A stretch of 60,793 nt of DNA from Paludibacteraceae bacterium (GCA_905233255.1 CAJOCN010000010.1:1-60793); one strand, 5' to 3'. Positions 36,230 to 45,420 are shown, counted from the first letter of the stretch. Numbers and translations: made by a program. The notes: generated by a model from the sequence alone, not told the origin.

Positions 36230-36252
36230 AAATTTGAAAATTTGAAGATTAA
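36205..36252 (+). repeat. Heptamer array between the chromate transporter genes
   Basis: About five GATTTGA/AATTTGA units (7-8 bp) cover the 3' end of chrA-1 and its spacer, and supply its TGA stop. Confidence 0.75.
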
Positions 36253-36267
36253 AATCACCAATTACCA

Positions 36268-36873
36268 ATGCTTTATCTCCAGCTCTTCATATCGTTCTTC
36301 AAGATCGGGCTCTTCGGTTTCGGCGGAGGGCTGGCAATCTTGTCGCTCATCCAAATGGAGGTGGAGCAACACGGCTGGATGAGTCAGCAGGAGTTTGTGG
36401 ATATAGTCGCGGTGAGTCAGGTGACGCCCGGACCGATCGGCATCAACTGCGCCACATACGTGGGTTACACCACGGCGGGTTTCTGGGGTTCGGTGCTCGC
36501 CACCACGGCGATCATACTGCCGAGCCTGATCATCATGCTCAGTATATGCAAGGCGTATTTCTGGCTGAATAAGAAGTTCAAAGGTAATCCGTATTTCGAG
36601 CAGACGCTCCGCATGTTGCGTTTCACGGTACTGGGTCTGATCGCCTCAGCAGCACTCATGCTCATCAAACCGACCAACTTCATCGACCCGATCTCGTGGA
36701 TCATCTTCGGTGTGGTGGCGTTCTTCACCGTCCTGCCGCAAATCACCACACCGTTTATTTCAAAAACAACCCCTCCTTTTAGGGAGGGGCTTGGGGTAGG
36801 TCTCAATGTTCTCAGTCACCCTATTCTATTGATCGTTCTCGCCGGTGTTGCGGGGTACTTTATTTATATTTGA
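36268..36873 (+). CDS. chrA: Chromate transporter, half-size subunit 2
   Basis: A 201-residue partner of the preceding gene. It has LFISFFKIGLFGFGGGLAILSLIQMEVE and VSQVTPGPIGINCATYVGY, both CHR signatures, and five or six membrane segments. Residues about 167-179 (TTPPFREGLGVG) are encoded by an inserted G/C palindrome in the loop before the last membrane helix. The stop lies in a short array of TTTGAGA/CATTTGA type shared with the convergent uvrD end. Confidence 0.9.
   Translation: MLYLQLFISFFKIGLFGFGGGLAILSLIQMEVEQHGWMSQQEFVDIVAVSQVTPGPIGINCATYVGYTTAGFWGSVLATTAIILPSLIIMLSICKAYFWLNKKFKGNPYFEQTLRMLRFTVLGLIASAALMLIKPTNFIDPISWIIFGVVAFFTVLPQITTPFISKTTPPFREGLGVGLNVLSHPILLIVLAGVAGYFIYI
36765..36805 (+). 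repeat. In-frame G/C palindrome in chrA-2
   Basis: CCCCTCC (36770-36776) pairs with GGAGGGG (36783-36789) over a 6-nt loop, followed by GCTTGGGGTAGG. It is of the same family as the insert in the nfn gene. Confidence 0.75.
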
Positions 36874-36890
36874 GATCTGACATTTGAGAT

Positions 36891-39149
36891 TTAGACCCGG
36901 TCGAGTTTGGCGTGGGTCAGGAGAAGCGTCTTGGTGCCTTGGGCATCGAAGGCGATCTCTATCTTGTCGTTCTCAGTCACCTCGTCGCGATAGACGCGGT
37001 TGACCGTCCCGACGCCGAACACGCGGTGCGACACCCTGTCACCGGGGTTCCAGGAGGAAGATAACCCCACCTCTGCCCTCCCCTCAAGGGAGGGAGATGG
37101 AACTTTCGTGAGATTGGGGGTAGTCGGAGTACTCTGATACCTCGGAAAACTCGGAGTACTCTGATACCTCGGAATAGTCGGGGTCGGAGTCTTGGCAGTT
37201 CTCTGTATATCGAAGAACTGCTTGTCTATGTCATTGAGGAAGCGGCTGGGGGACGCGAAGGTGAACGAACCGTTGCGGAAACGCTGCCGCGCGAAAGACA
37301 GATAGCACTGCTCCATCGCCCGCGTGATCGCCACGTACAGCAACCGCCGTTCCTCCTCTATCTCCGTCGGTTTGACGGCGAACTGCGATGGGAAGAGGTT
37401 CTCCTCCAATCCGACAATAAAGACGACCGGAAACTCCAGACCCTTGGCGGCGTGAACGGTCATGAGCGTCACGCGCTCGGTGGTGTCGGCGAGGTTCTCG
37501 TCCTGGTCGGTCTGCAGGGACACCTCGCTCAGGAAATCGGTAATGGGTGTATAGTCAATACCTTCGTTGGCGCGCTGCTCCACGAACTCGCGGATGGCAT
37601 TGAGCAACTCCTGCACGTTCTGCGCACGGTCGATACCTTCGGTCGTACGGTCGAGTGCCAAAGCGGTCATCACACCCGAGGTGCGGAGCACCATCTCCGT
37701 GAAGGCGAAAGCGTCCATCTGTTCGCTCTGTTCGCTCAGTCCGTCTATGTACGCGGCGAACGTCTGCAACCGCTTGACGGTCGCGGCAGCCACCTCCAGC
37801 CCCGTATCTTCGGGTCTGCGCATCACATCGAGATAAGACTTATGGTGCTCAATCGCGTTCGCCGCCACTTTCTTCATCGTCGTCTCGCCGATGCCTCTGC
37901 CGGGAAAACCGACGATACGGAGCAGCGCCTCGTTGTCCCGGCCGTTAACCGCCAGACGCAGGTAACCCAGAGTGTCCTTGATCTCCTTGCGTTGGTAGAA
38001 AGAGGTGCCGCCGTAGATGCGGTAAGGTATATTGAGTTTGCGCAGTTCGCCTTCTATCACACGGCTCTGCGCGTTCGTGCGGTAGAGGACGGCGAAAGAG
38101 TCGTAGCCTTTCTGCCGCTGCCGCTGGATCTGCGTCGCCACACCGAGTGCCTCCGTGCGGTCGTCCATATACGCCTGCATGTGCAAGGGCTGCCCCTCCT
38201 CTTTCTCCGAATAGACGGTTTTCTCAATCTGGTTGACGTTCTTGTGAATAAGCGAGTTGGCGGCATTGACGATCATCTGCGTGGAGCGGTAGTTACGCTC
38301 CAGTTTGAAGAGCTGCGCCTGCGGATAGACCCGCCGGAAATTGAGAATGTTGCGGATGTCCGCTCCGCGGAAAGAGTAGATCGACTGGGCATCGTCGCCC
38401 ACGACACAGATGTTATTCTGCGGCTCGGCGAGTTTCTTGACCAGCAGGAACTGGATATAGTTGGTATCCTGGTACTCATCGACGAGGATGTATTGGAACT
38501 GCTGCTGGTACCGCTCGCACGCCTCGGGGCAGTTCTCCATAAGCCGCAGCATATTGATCAGCAGGTCGTCAAAATCCATGGCGTTAGCGGCTTTGAGGCG
38601 CGCCTCGTAGAGCTCATAGATAGTGGCGAAATCGTACATGCGGGCTTCTCTGTCCTCGCGCAGGAGCTGCTGGTTCATGCCGTACTCGCGGGTACTGATG
38701 CCGTTGTTCTTCGCCATCGAGATCCGGCTCTGCACCGCGCCGGGCTTATAGATTTTCTCGTCCAAGCCGCGTTCCTTGCAGATGGATTTGATGACGGACT
38801 TGCTGTCCGCAGTGTCGTAGATAGTGAAATCGCGCGTGTAGCCTAACTGCTCCGCATACGGGCGGATGAGACGCGTGCACACACTGTGGAAAGTACCCAT
38901 GCAGAGGTAGCGCGCGTCCTGCGCAGAGACCAGACGGGCGATGCGCTCTTTCATCTCCCGCGCGGCTTTGTTGGTGAACGTGAGCGCCATGATCCGGCTC
39001 GCCGGAACGCCCTGCTGCAGGAGGTACGCAATCCTATAAGTCAGCACGCGGGTCTTACCCGATCCGGCACCGGCTACTATCAGCGAGGCACCTTCGGTAC
39101 AGGTCACCGCCTCGCGCTGGGAAGTATTTAACTGTTCTAAAAAATCCAT
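36891..39149 (-). CDS. uvrD: ATP-dependent DNA helicase UvrD/PcrA
   Basis: A 752-residue SF1A helicase for repair and replication. Motifs: GAGSGKTRVLTYR (Ia/Walker A, about 28), VDEYQDTN (II), GDDAQSIYSFRGA (III), LERNYRS (IV), VTLMTVHAAKGLEFPVVFIVGLEENLFP (V) and RRLLYVAITRA (VI). The start MDFLEQLNTSQREAV at 39149 matches the family; a longer frame would span the promoter. The linker before the C-terminal Tudor-like domain (about 656-696) is entirely repeat-encoded: two 24-bp units giving PRYQSTP twice, then a G/C palindrome giving SPSLEGRAEVG. Confidence 0.95.
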   Translation of the reverse strand: MDFLEQLNTSQREAVTCTEGASLIVAGAGSGKTRVLTYRIAYLLQQGVPASRIMALTFTNKAAREMKERIARLVSAQDARYLCMGTFHSVCTRLIRPYAEQLGYTRDFTIYDTADSKSVIKSICKERGLDEKIYKPGAVQSRISMAKNNGISTREYGMNQQLLREDREARMYDFATIYELYEARLKAANAMDFDDLLINMLRLMENCPEACERYQQQFQYILVDEYQDTNYIQFLLVKKLAEPQNNICVVGDDAQSIYSFRGADIRNILNFRRVYPQAQLFKLERNYRSTQMIVNAANSLIHKNVNQIEKTVYSEKEEGQPLHMQAYMDDRTEALGVATQIQRQRQKGYDSFAVLYRTNAQSRVIEGELRKLNIPYRIYGGTSFYQRKEIKDTLGYLRLAVNGRDNEALLRIVGFPGRGIGETTMKKVAANAIEHHKSYLDVMRRPEDTGLEVAAATVKRLQTFAAYIDGLSEQSEQMDAFAFTEMVLRTSGVMTALALDRTTEGIDRAQNVQELLNAIREFVEQRANEGIDYTPITDFLSEVSLQTDQDENLADTTERVTLMTVHAAKGLEFPVVFIVGLEENLFPSQFAVKPTEIEEERRLLYVAITRAMEQCYLSFARQRFRNGSFTFASPSRFLNDIDKQFFDIQRTAKTPTPTIPRYQSTPSFPRYQSTPTTPNLTKVPSPSLEGRAEVGLSSSWNPGDRVSHRVFGVGTVNRVYRDEVTENDKIEIAFDAQGTKTLLLTHAKLDRV
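37063..37180 (-). repeat. Two adjacent in-frame repeats in uvrD
   Basis: A G/C palindrome (CCCTCCC 37076-37082 / GGGAGGG 37088-37094, with AACCCCACC before it) adjoins two copies of a 24-bp unit containing TCGGAGTACTCTGATACC (about 37128-37175). Both encode the UvrD C-terminal linker. Confidence 0.75.
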
Positions 39150-39158
39150 AAACGGCTG

Positions 39159-39206
39159 CAAAATTAGTAAAAAATTTGCACATGTGCAAAAAAAAGTGTA
39201 TCTTTG
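39159..39206. promoter_or_regulatory. Divergent promoters sharing a palindromic -33 region
   Basis: Plus (rsmF): TTTG 39175-39178, a 20-nt spacer, then TATCTTTG 39199-39206. Minus (uvrD): TTTG 39190-39187, a 20-nt spacer, then TAATTTTG 39166-39159. Both -33 boxes are the arms of one palindrome, TTTGCACATGTGCAAA (39175-39190), so the two promoters overlap and should compete. Confidence 0.78.
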
Positions 39207-39226
39207 CACCAAATTTGTGAATATTC

Positions 39227-40567
39227 ATGATCCCTGTCGAGTTCATAGAACAGATGCATCAACAGATGGGAGCGGAAGCCGCGCAGTTGATCAGGGCCCT
39301 GGAGACGGAGCCTGTTACCTCTATCCGGCTCAACTCCAAGCTGGACGTTCTCACCTTTGAGGGCGACACGGACGAGGTGCCCTGGCATATCGACGGGTAC
39401 TATCTGAGCGAGCGTCCGCAGTTCACGCTCGATCCTCTCTTCCATGCGGGTTGTTACTATGTACAGGAGGCGTCGTCGATGTTCGTCCAGCAGGCGCTGG
39501 AGCAGTATGTCGATCCGTCCTCTATCGTGCTCGACCTGTGCGCCGCGCCGGGCGGCAAGAGCACCCTCATCAGCGAGTACCTCGGTTCGGACGGACTGCT
39601 ACTGAGCAACGAGGTCGTACGGCAACGCGTGTTCATTCTCTCGGAGAACATACAGAAATGGGGCAACGGCAACACCATCGTCACCCATAACACTCCTGCG
39701 GAGTACGGCGAGCGGTGCAAGCACCTGTTCGACTGCATCCTCGTGGACGCTCCCTGTTCCGGCGAGGGTATGTTCCGCAAGGACGAGCAGGCACGGACCG
39801 AATGGAGTCCGCGCGCGGTACTGCAATGCGCCGAGCGGCAACGCAGTATTCTGATGGACGTATGGGACGCCCTCAAACCGGGTGGCATCCTCATCTACTC
39901 CACCTGCACCTTCAACGAGGAGGAGAACGAGAAGAACGTAGAATGGCTGGCGGAGACCTTGGGAGCCGAGGTTCTACCGCTCGACTACGAACCCGAATGG
40001 GGTATCACCGAGGGCACGGCAGGCTACCATTTCTATCCGCATAAGGTCAAGGGCGAAGGGTTCTACCTCTGCGTCCTGCGCAAATACGACGAGCCGCTTG
40101 ACCAGACGAAGATCAAAGCGCCTAAGAAAGAGGCTTCCATGGCTCACCCCGAGTACCTGCCGGTGATGCGGTCGTGGCTGCAACACCCCGACGACTGGGC
40201 GATCCGGTACACCGACCGTTTTGCTACCGCCTATCCGCTCAAATACAAGGAGATCATCGAATGGCTCTCGACCCAACTGACCTGTATCTCCACGGGCTTC
40301 GGTCTGGGCGAGGAGCGCGGACGCGGCATCGCGCCGCAGCATAGTCTAAGTATGATAAAAGACCTCCGTAAAGAGGCCTTTCCGAATATTGCGCTGACGC
40401 GCGAACAAGCACTATCGTATCTCAGGACTGAGGCTTTGGCGCTGAGTGACGCCCCCCTCGGTTTGGTCCTTTTGACCTACGAGGGTGTCCCCCTCGGTTT
40501 CGCGAAGAACGTCGGGAACCGCCTGAACAACCTTTATCCGAACGAGTGGAGGATCCGGCACTTGTAG
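39227..40567 (+). CDS. rsmF: rRNA cytosine-C5 methyltransferase (RsmF/NOL1-NOP2-Sun family)
   Basis: A 446-residue SAM-dependent enzyme. DLCAAPGGKST (about 104) binds SAM; DAPCSGEGMFRKD (about 174) and YSTCTFNEEENE (about 224) carry the two conserved cysteines. The C-terminal domain ends with GVPLGFAKNVGNRLNNLYPNEWRIRHL, the usual end of Bacteroidetes RsmF-type proteins. The leader is about 14 nt. The last 146 bp overlap the convergent DEAD-box gene on the other strand. Confidence 0.92.
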   Translation: MIPVEFIEQMHQQMGAEAAQLIRALETEPVTSIRLNSKLDVLTFEGDTDEVPWHIDGYYLSERPQFTLDPLFHAGCYYVQEASSMFVQQALEQYVDPSSIVLDLCAAPGGKSTLISEYLGSDGLLLSNEVVRQRVFILSENIQKWGNGNTIVTHNTPAEYGERCKHLFDCILVDAPCSGEGMFRKDEQARTEWSPRAVLQCAERQRSILMDVWDALKPGGILIYSTCTFNEEENEKNVEWLAETLGAEVLPLDYEPEWGITEGTAGYHFYPHKVKGEGFYLCVLRKYDEPLDQTKIKAPKKEASMAHPEYLPVMRSWLQHPDDWAIRYTDRFATAYPLKYKEIIEWLSTQLTCISTGFGLGEERGRGIAPQHSLSMIKDLRKEAFPNIALTREQALSYLRTEALALSDAPLGLVLLTYEGVPLGFAKNVGNRLNNLYPNEWRIRHL

Positions 40568-41660
40568 GATCCAAGAACCGCTCTATCCTCTTCCAGTAAT
40601 GTTTATCATCCGGGCTGACGAAGGTCATCGCTTCGCCGCTGTTCTCTGCGCGTGCGGTACGCCCGATCCGGTGCACGTAGTCCTCCGGTGCGTGCGGCAC
40701 ATCGTAGTTGATAACCAGCGGCACATCGACCACATCTATGCCTCTCGACACCACATCCGTCGCCACCAGCACGGCTACCTTGCCGTTCTTGAAATCGAGC
40801 ATCACCTGATCGCGTTCGTTCTGCTCCAGGTCGCTGTGCATCGCACGCGCGTCTATATGTAAGGAACGTAGCGTGCGCGTGAGGTCCTTCACTTTCTGTT
40901 TCTTACCGGCGAAAACAATCACTTTCTTCATGTCCTTGCCCGCTAACATCTCTGCCACCTTGGCGGGTTTCTCTCCCTCCTCGAGGTAGAGGTGTTGCTG
41001 GTGAATACTCTCGGGCGGGCGGGAGACGGCTATCTGTACCTCCTGCGGGTTATGCATGATCGCCTTCGCCATCTGGCGGATCTTAGGCGGCATGGTAGCG
41101 GAGAACATGATTGTCTGGCGGTCCTTGGGCAACCTGCGGACGATGGTCATAATATCATCGTAGAAACCCATATCGAGCATTCTGTCCGCCTCGTCGAGGA
41201 TGAAATACTTGATCCCCGAGAAATCGACATCATAGATATTCATCTGGCTCAGGAGCCGTCCGGGCGTGGCAATGACGATATCCGCGCCCTTCTGCAGCCC
41301 CGTGACCTGGGTGCCCCACGCACCGTTATCCTTACCGCCGTAGATAGCCACGGACGAGAACGGTACGTAGTACCCGAAACCCTCCATCTGCTGGTCTATC
41401 TGCTGCGCCAACTCACGCGTCGGCGCCATGATGATCGCGTTCAGTTTGTCGGGATCATGGTCGTCATAAGCCAGATTGGTCAACAGCGGCAGGATATATG
41501 CCGCTGTTTTCCCTGTTCCGGTCTGGGCGCACGAGATCACGTCGTGCCCCTCCAAGATAATAGGAATGGTCTTCTCCTGCACCGGGGTACACTCATCGAA
41601 ATGCATGTCCCACAATGCATCCAAGACTTCGTCTGATAGTGCTAATTCGTCAAAATACAT
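40422..41660 (-). CDS. DEAD-box RNA helicase (RhlE-like)
   Basis: A 412-residue helicase. Motifs: Q motif near TPVQEKTIPIILEG, AQTGTGKTAAYILP (I), PTRELAQQ (Ia), TPGRL (Ib), DEADRMLDMG (II), FSATMP (III), ATDVVSRGIDV (V) and HRIGRTARAENSGEA (VI). The basic C-terminal tail (SRRSSRNRGGHPRRSKGPNRGG) is an RNA-binding extension typical of RhlE-like proteins. That tail is encoded antisense to the conserved end of rsmF. It is the last gene of the minus operon that begins at the thioredoxin gene. Confidence 0.93.
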   Translation of the reverse strand: MYFDELALSDEVLDALWDMHFDECTPVQEKTIPIILEGHDVISCAQTGTGKTAAYILPLLTNLAYDDHDPDKLNAIIMAPTRELAQQIDQQMEGFGYYVPFSSVAIYGGKDNGAWGTQVTGLQKGADIVIATPGRLLSQMNIYDVDFSGIKYFILDEADRMLDMGFYDDIMTIVRRLPKDRQTIMFSATMPPKIRQMAKAIMHNPQEVQIAVSRPPESIHQQHLYLEEGEKPAKVAEMLAGKDMKKVIVFAGKKQKVKDLTRTLRSLHIDARAMHSDLEQNERDQVMLDFKNGKVAVLVATDVVSRGIDVVDVPLVINYDVPHAPEDYVHRIGRTARAENSGEAMTFVSPDDKHYWKRIERFLDPTSAGSSTRSDKGCSGGSRRSSRNRGGHPRRSKGPNRGGRHSAPKPQS

Positions 41661-41689
41661 TTACCATTTGGTCATTTACCATGTACCAC

Positions 41690-43267
41690 TTATTTCTCCC
41701 AACCATTGAAGATTTCAGGGCCGTACACATTGTCCTCATTCTTGTCATGCAGCGGTGCCCAGAGCTGTGCGAAGAAGGGGTTCTTTCTCGCTACTCTGTC
41801 CCATGCCCACGGCACTTGTTTCTCCTTCGGCTCGGAAGCGTACGGGTACGGCATGTCGAACGGACTCCAGTGACCGCCCAGCAGGATCAGTCTCGGCGTA
41901 GCCTGGAAGGTACGGCCGTCGGCATCCTCCCACTCCAGTTGGCTATCCCATAACTCCAGACCTTTCAACTCCTTTGTACTTTGTCCTTTGTCACCTTGTA
42001 CCTTTCCGAGACACTTACCGCCGCGGAAAGCCGCAGCTTTCTGCATATCCTCGATGGTGAACTCCTCCATCGGCTTGGACTCATCGTAGCCGTGGTCCAG
42101 AAGCACCTGTTTCTCGCTGTTATGGCTGATATCGAAATGCGCCCAGTCGGGGATAGCCTTGTATGCCTCGAGCGAACCGTAGTACGCGTGGATACGCGCC
42201 TCTTTGTTGTTCTTGATCCACCACTGGGTACCATGCTCCTTGCTGTTCGCCATGAACCACATAGCCGCCTTCACGCAGTGCGGGAAGAGTTTGGCGATGT
42301 GCGTCTTGGAGGCAAACTTGATACCCCACGGCAGCGACGGAGCCTTTGCCATCTGCTGGAAATACTCCTTCACCGGTACGTTGGCGCGGAAATGCAGGTA
42401 CTCCTCCAGCTTGTCACCATCGATGTACCACATACCATGGAAGTTACGGGTGGTGAACCAGTTGGCATTGAAGATTTTCTGCGGCCTCGGGCAACCGATA
42501 GCGTCGAGCAGCAACACCTCGAACTCGTAGTTGGAGAGGCGGTACTCGGCACCCGAACCGATGTTATAATAGCGTTTCCAGAACTCCGCCGGCACCTCGG
42601 GACGGCATACGCGCTCCAGGAGTCGTCCGCTGTCCTCTACCGTAGCCCACTCCAGCACGCCGCGGATAGGTACGTGGAACATGATCGGGTCGTAGTTCTT
42701 GAGGATAGCCGGATAGAGGATACCCGACTGACGGAGGGACACCCAGCACTTGATGCCGGAGTTGGTGATGATGCGCTCCGCCTGCACCTTGGTCAGACCG
42801 TAGTGGTCGTACGCCGATACGCAGATCGGGTCGCCGGCACGCCCCCAGTGGAGCGGCTCGCGGCGGTCACCCATCTGGGCTACCGAACCGATATAGACTA
42901 CCTTCGGTTGCTTGTCCTCCGGCTGTGCCAGCACGGCGTTGGTGATGTTCTGCGCCGCGGTGATGTTCGTGCGGAGCGTTGCTTTGGGCTTGTAGTCCGC
43001 CTGCGGCGACACCATGCCGCCCACGTGCAGGACGATGTCTGCGCCATCGACACCTTTTTTCACATCCTCGTATTTAGTCAGGTCGCCCCAGATCACATGC
43101 AGCGTCTCGTGGGCTGCCTGCAGCGGAGCAAGCAGCTCTTTGTTCTTCTTGCTCGGACGAGCCAGAATACGGAGTTCGTACCGGTCAGGACGCTGAAGGA
43201 TCTCAGTCATACCTGCGTAACCCATAGTGCCTGTAGCACCGGTCAGGAATACAATCGTTTTAGCCAT
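41690..43267 (-). CDS. NAD-dependent epimerase/dehydratase family protein
   Basis: A 525-residue extended SDR. The Rossmann motif GATGTMGYAG (about 9-18), YDHYGLTKVQAE (YxxxK, about 158) and RQSGILYP are visible. It is much longer than usual SDR sugar epimerases; the extra C-terminal 200 residues are not assigned. The substrate is unknown. Start MAKTIVFLTGATG at 43267. Residues about 421-437 (GKVQGDKGQSTKEL) are encoded by CAAAGGA-type heptamers inserted in frame. It starts 7 bp after the antiporter gene. Confidence 0.85.
   Translation of the reverse strand: MAKTIVFLTGATGTMGYAGMTEILQRPDRYELRILARPSKKNKELLAPLQAAHETLHVIWGDLTKYEDVKKGVDGADIVLHVGGMVSPQADYKPKATLRTNITAAQNITNAVLAQPEDKQPKVVYIGSVAQMGDRREPLHWGRAGDPICVSAYDHYGLTKVQAERIITNSGIKCWVSLRQSGILYPAILKNYDPIMFHVPIRGVLEWATVEDSGRLLERVCRPEVPAEFWKRYYNIGSGAEYRLSNYEFEVLLLDAIGCPRPQKIFNANWFTTRNFHGMWYIDGDKLEEYLHFRANVPVKEYFQQMAKAPSLPWGIKFASKTHIAKLFPHCVKAAMWFMANSKEHGTQWWIKNNKEARIHAYYGSLEAYKAIPDWAHFDISHNSEKQVLLDHGYDESKPMEEFTIEDMQKAAAFRGGKCLGKVQGDKGQSTKELKGLELWDSQLEWEDADGRTFQATPRLILLGGHWSPFDMPYPYASEPKEKQVPWAWDRVARKNPFFAQLWAPLHDKNEDNVYGPEIFNGWEK
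41950..42006 (-). repeat. In-frame heptamer array in the epimerase gene
   Basis: In the gene direction, units such as CAAGGTG, CAAAGGA, CAAAGTA and CAAAGGA. They are translated as a Lys/Gln/Gly-rich insert. Confidence 0.65.
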
Positions 43268-43274
43268 GTTTGTG

Positions 43275-44900
43275 TTATTTTTGGTTATTTTTCTTCTTGT
43301 GCATCCACGCTGTTGCGCGGTCAAAACGTGCGCGGGCATTGCGGCGCATCTCTTCGCGCCACTGTGCATCCTCCTCCGCATCGTCGATCATGTGCTGATA
43401 GGTAGCCTGGGCATCCTTGTCGGAGATCACCAGCAGCTGGTCACCCACCCGCAGTTCGCTCGTGCCGGTCGGCACAAAGAAATCCTCCGCCCGACGCACC
43501 ATGATTACTAAGGTGTGCGGCGGAATAGAAATCTCGCGCAGGGTGTTACCCTTCGATAGCATGGGTTCGGTCACCTCTACCTCACGCGCCGAGGACTGGA
43601 TCTCCTCCGGCAGGTCCATGTCGAAATGCTCCAGCGAGCGCTCCTCCTCCGGCTTGGTGTCCAGGTTCAGTTTCTTGGCAACCAGCGTCAGCGTAGTGCC
43701 CTGCGTCAGCAGGGAGACGATCGTGCAGAGGAACACCACATTGAAGATCATATCGGCGTACGGCACACCCTGCGACTTGCATAAGATAGCGAAGATGATC
43801 GGCACCGCGCCTTTCAGTCCCACCCAGCTCAACATCAGCTTGTCCCGCTGGTGGTACTGCTTGAATGGCTGCATACAGAGCCATACGGCTAACGGCCGCG
43901 AGATGAAGACCATCACGATACTGATGATCAGGCACGGCAGCCACACGTGGTAATCGAAAAACTCCGTAGGCTCCACCATCAGACCCAACATCAGGAACAT
44001 CACCAGCTGGCTCAGCCATGTCAGACCGTTGAAGAACGACCGCGTCTGACGCTTGCGGGTGAACTTGCTATTACCGATGATCAGACCGCCCACATACACC
44101 GCCAGATACGTATTACCCTGCAGGTAATAGGTCACGCCGAAGATGAAGATACAGGCGGTCAGGATCATGATCGGGTACAGCGCCTCGTTGCCGAGTTTCA
44201 CTTTCCTCATGAGTTGCACCAACCCTTCTCCGAAAGCAAAACCTAACACCGTACCCATCACCAGTTGCACCACAATCGTCTGGACGATCTGCAGCCCGGA
44301 AATGTCTTGGGTCAGTCCCTGAATAGTCTGGGTATTGATTACAATGCCGATGAGCGTTGTGGTCAGCACATACGCCATCGGGTCGTTCGCACCGGACTCC
44401 AACTCCAGTAGCGGACGCAAGTTATGCTTGAGCCCTATACCGTTCGTACGGAGAACGGAGAAGACACTCGCGCTGTCGGTACTCGACATAGTCGCCGCCA
44501 TCAGCAGCGCCAGCCAGATAGACACACTCGCCACGGCGTTGATCCACCCGAAGATGTAATAGATGATCACGCCGGTGATGACGCAGGTCAGCAGTACGCC
44601 TAAGGTGGCTAAGGTGATACCCGGCGCCAGAACAGACTTGATATCACTCAACTTGGTCTCCATGCCGCCGGTGAAAAGAATGATACACATCGCCAGAGTA
44701 CTCAGTCCCTGCGCCGTGTTAATATCAATTGAGACACCGTTGGTGCCGAAGAGCGCACCCATACCCTTGGAGCCGAAAATCATTCCGACCGCCAGGAACA
44801 GCAGCAACGCCGGTACGCCGTACTTATAACCTATCTTATCTGCAAAAATGCTGATGAAAAACAGCAGCGATAATATCAATAACCAGAACTCTACTTGCAT
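43275..44900 (-). CDS. Potassium/proton antiporter (CPA1, NhaP2/CvrA-like)
   Basis: A 541-residue membrane antiporter. About 12 hydrophobic segments span residues 1-400, with the CPA core ATMSSTDSASVFSVLR and LESGANDPMAYVL (the ND ion-binding pair). The C-terminal part (about 440-500, ISIPPHTLVIMVRRAEDFFVPTGTSELRVGDQLLVISDK) is a TrkA-C (RCK_C) regulatory domain. It exchanges K+ or Na+ for protons in volume or pH control. It is second in the operon, 3 bp after the thioredoxin gene. Confidence 0.9.
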   Translation of the reverse strand: MQVEFWLLILSLLFFISIFADKIGYKYGVPALLLFLAVGMIFGSKGMGALFGTNGVSIDINTAQGLSTLAMCIILFTGGMETKLSDIKSVLAPGITLATLGVLLTCVITGVIIYYIFGWINAVASVSIWLALLMAATMSSTDSASVFSVLRTNGIGLKHNLRPLLELESGANDPMAYVLTTTLIGIVINTQTIQGLTQDISGLQIVQTIVVQLVMGTVLGFAFGEGLVQLMRKVKLGNEALYPIMILTACIFIFGVTYYLQGNTYLAVYVGGLIIGNSKFTRKRQTRSFFNGLTWLSQLVMFLMLGLMVEPTEFFDYHVWLPCLIISIVMVFISRPLAVWLCMQPFKQYHQRDKLMLSWVGLKGAVPIIFAILCKSQGVPYADMIFNVVFLCTIVSLLTQGTTLTLVAKKLNLDTKPEEERSLEHFDMDLPEEIQSSAREVEVTEPMLSKGNTLREISIPPHTLVIMVRRAEDFFVPTGTSELRVGDQLLVISDKDAQATYQHMIDDAEEDAQWREEMRRNARARFDRATAWMHKKKNNQK

Positions 44901-44903
44901 CTT

Positions 44904-45326
44904 TTAATTCTTCTTTAGCAGAAACTCATCTATGATTTGCTCAATATTCTCCTTGGGGTACAGTCCCTTGAGGAGCATGGGTTTGCCCTCTACCGGGATA
45001 TACAGTACCTGCGGGATGGAGTTGATGCCGAACACGTACGCCAACTCGCGCTCACGCTCCGTGTCCGCCTTATAGAACCGCACCTGGTCGCAGTACTTCT
45101 GGCTCAACTCCTCCATGATCGGTGCCAACCGCTTGCACGGACCGCACCAAGTGGTGTAGAAATCAATCACGCAGGGTTTGTCGCCCTGATACTTCCAATC
45201 CTTCTCGTTCTTGTAGTCAAAAATCCGGGCCTTAAACTGCTCCGTGGTGATATATACTACATCGTCCGCCCATACGCTCAGGACGGAGAACAAACCCAGC
45301 AATAGGACCAATCCTTTTTTACACAT
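44904..45326 (-). CDS. Periplasmic thioredoxin-fold protein
   Basis: A 140-residue protein. The start MCKKGLVLLLGLFSVLSVWA at 45326 gives a signal peptide and lies just downstream of the promoter. The thioredoxin core FYTTWCGPCKRLAPIMEELSQ (WCGPC near 54) and the cis-proline region INSIPQVLYIP are intact. It probably reduces or isomerises disulfides of exported proteins. It is first gene of the five-kilobase minus operon. Confidence 0.9.
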   Translation of the reverse strand: MCKKGLVLLLGLFSVLSVWADDVVYITTEQFKARIFDYKNEKDWKYQGDKPCVIDFYTTWCGPCKRLAPIMEELSQKYCDQVRFYKADTERERELAYVFGINSIPQVLYIPVEGKPMLLKGLYPKENIEQIIDEFLLKKN

Positions 45327-45350
45327 ACTATTCCAAAATAAATTCGCGTG

Positions 45351-45398
45351 CAAAGGTACTATTTTTTTTGCAGATATGCAAAATTTTTTGTATCTTTG
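45351..45398. promoter_or_regulatory. Divergent promoters of thioredoxin and aroB sharing the -33 region
   Basis: Plus (aroB): TTTG 45367-45370, a 20-nt spacer, then TATCTTTG 45391-45398. Minus (thioredoxin): TTTG 45382-45379, a 20-nt spacer, then TACCTTTG 45358-45351. The two -33 boxes are arms of the near-palindrome TTTGCAGATATGCAAA (45367-45382), the same layout as at 39159-39206. Confidence 0.78.
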
Positions 45399-45420
45399 CA
45401 GCGTTTTTCAGAGAAAAAAG

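Noticed and set aside
37452..38846. 464-codon open frame antisense to uvrD
   Set aside because: uvrD has all helicase motifs on the minus strand; the antisense frame is a by-product of codon bias.
41981..43405. 474-codon open frame antisense to the epimerase gene
   Set aside because: It crosses the end of the epimerase and the antiporter gene in shadow and has no domain signature.
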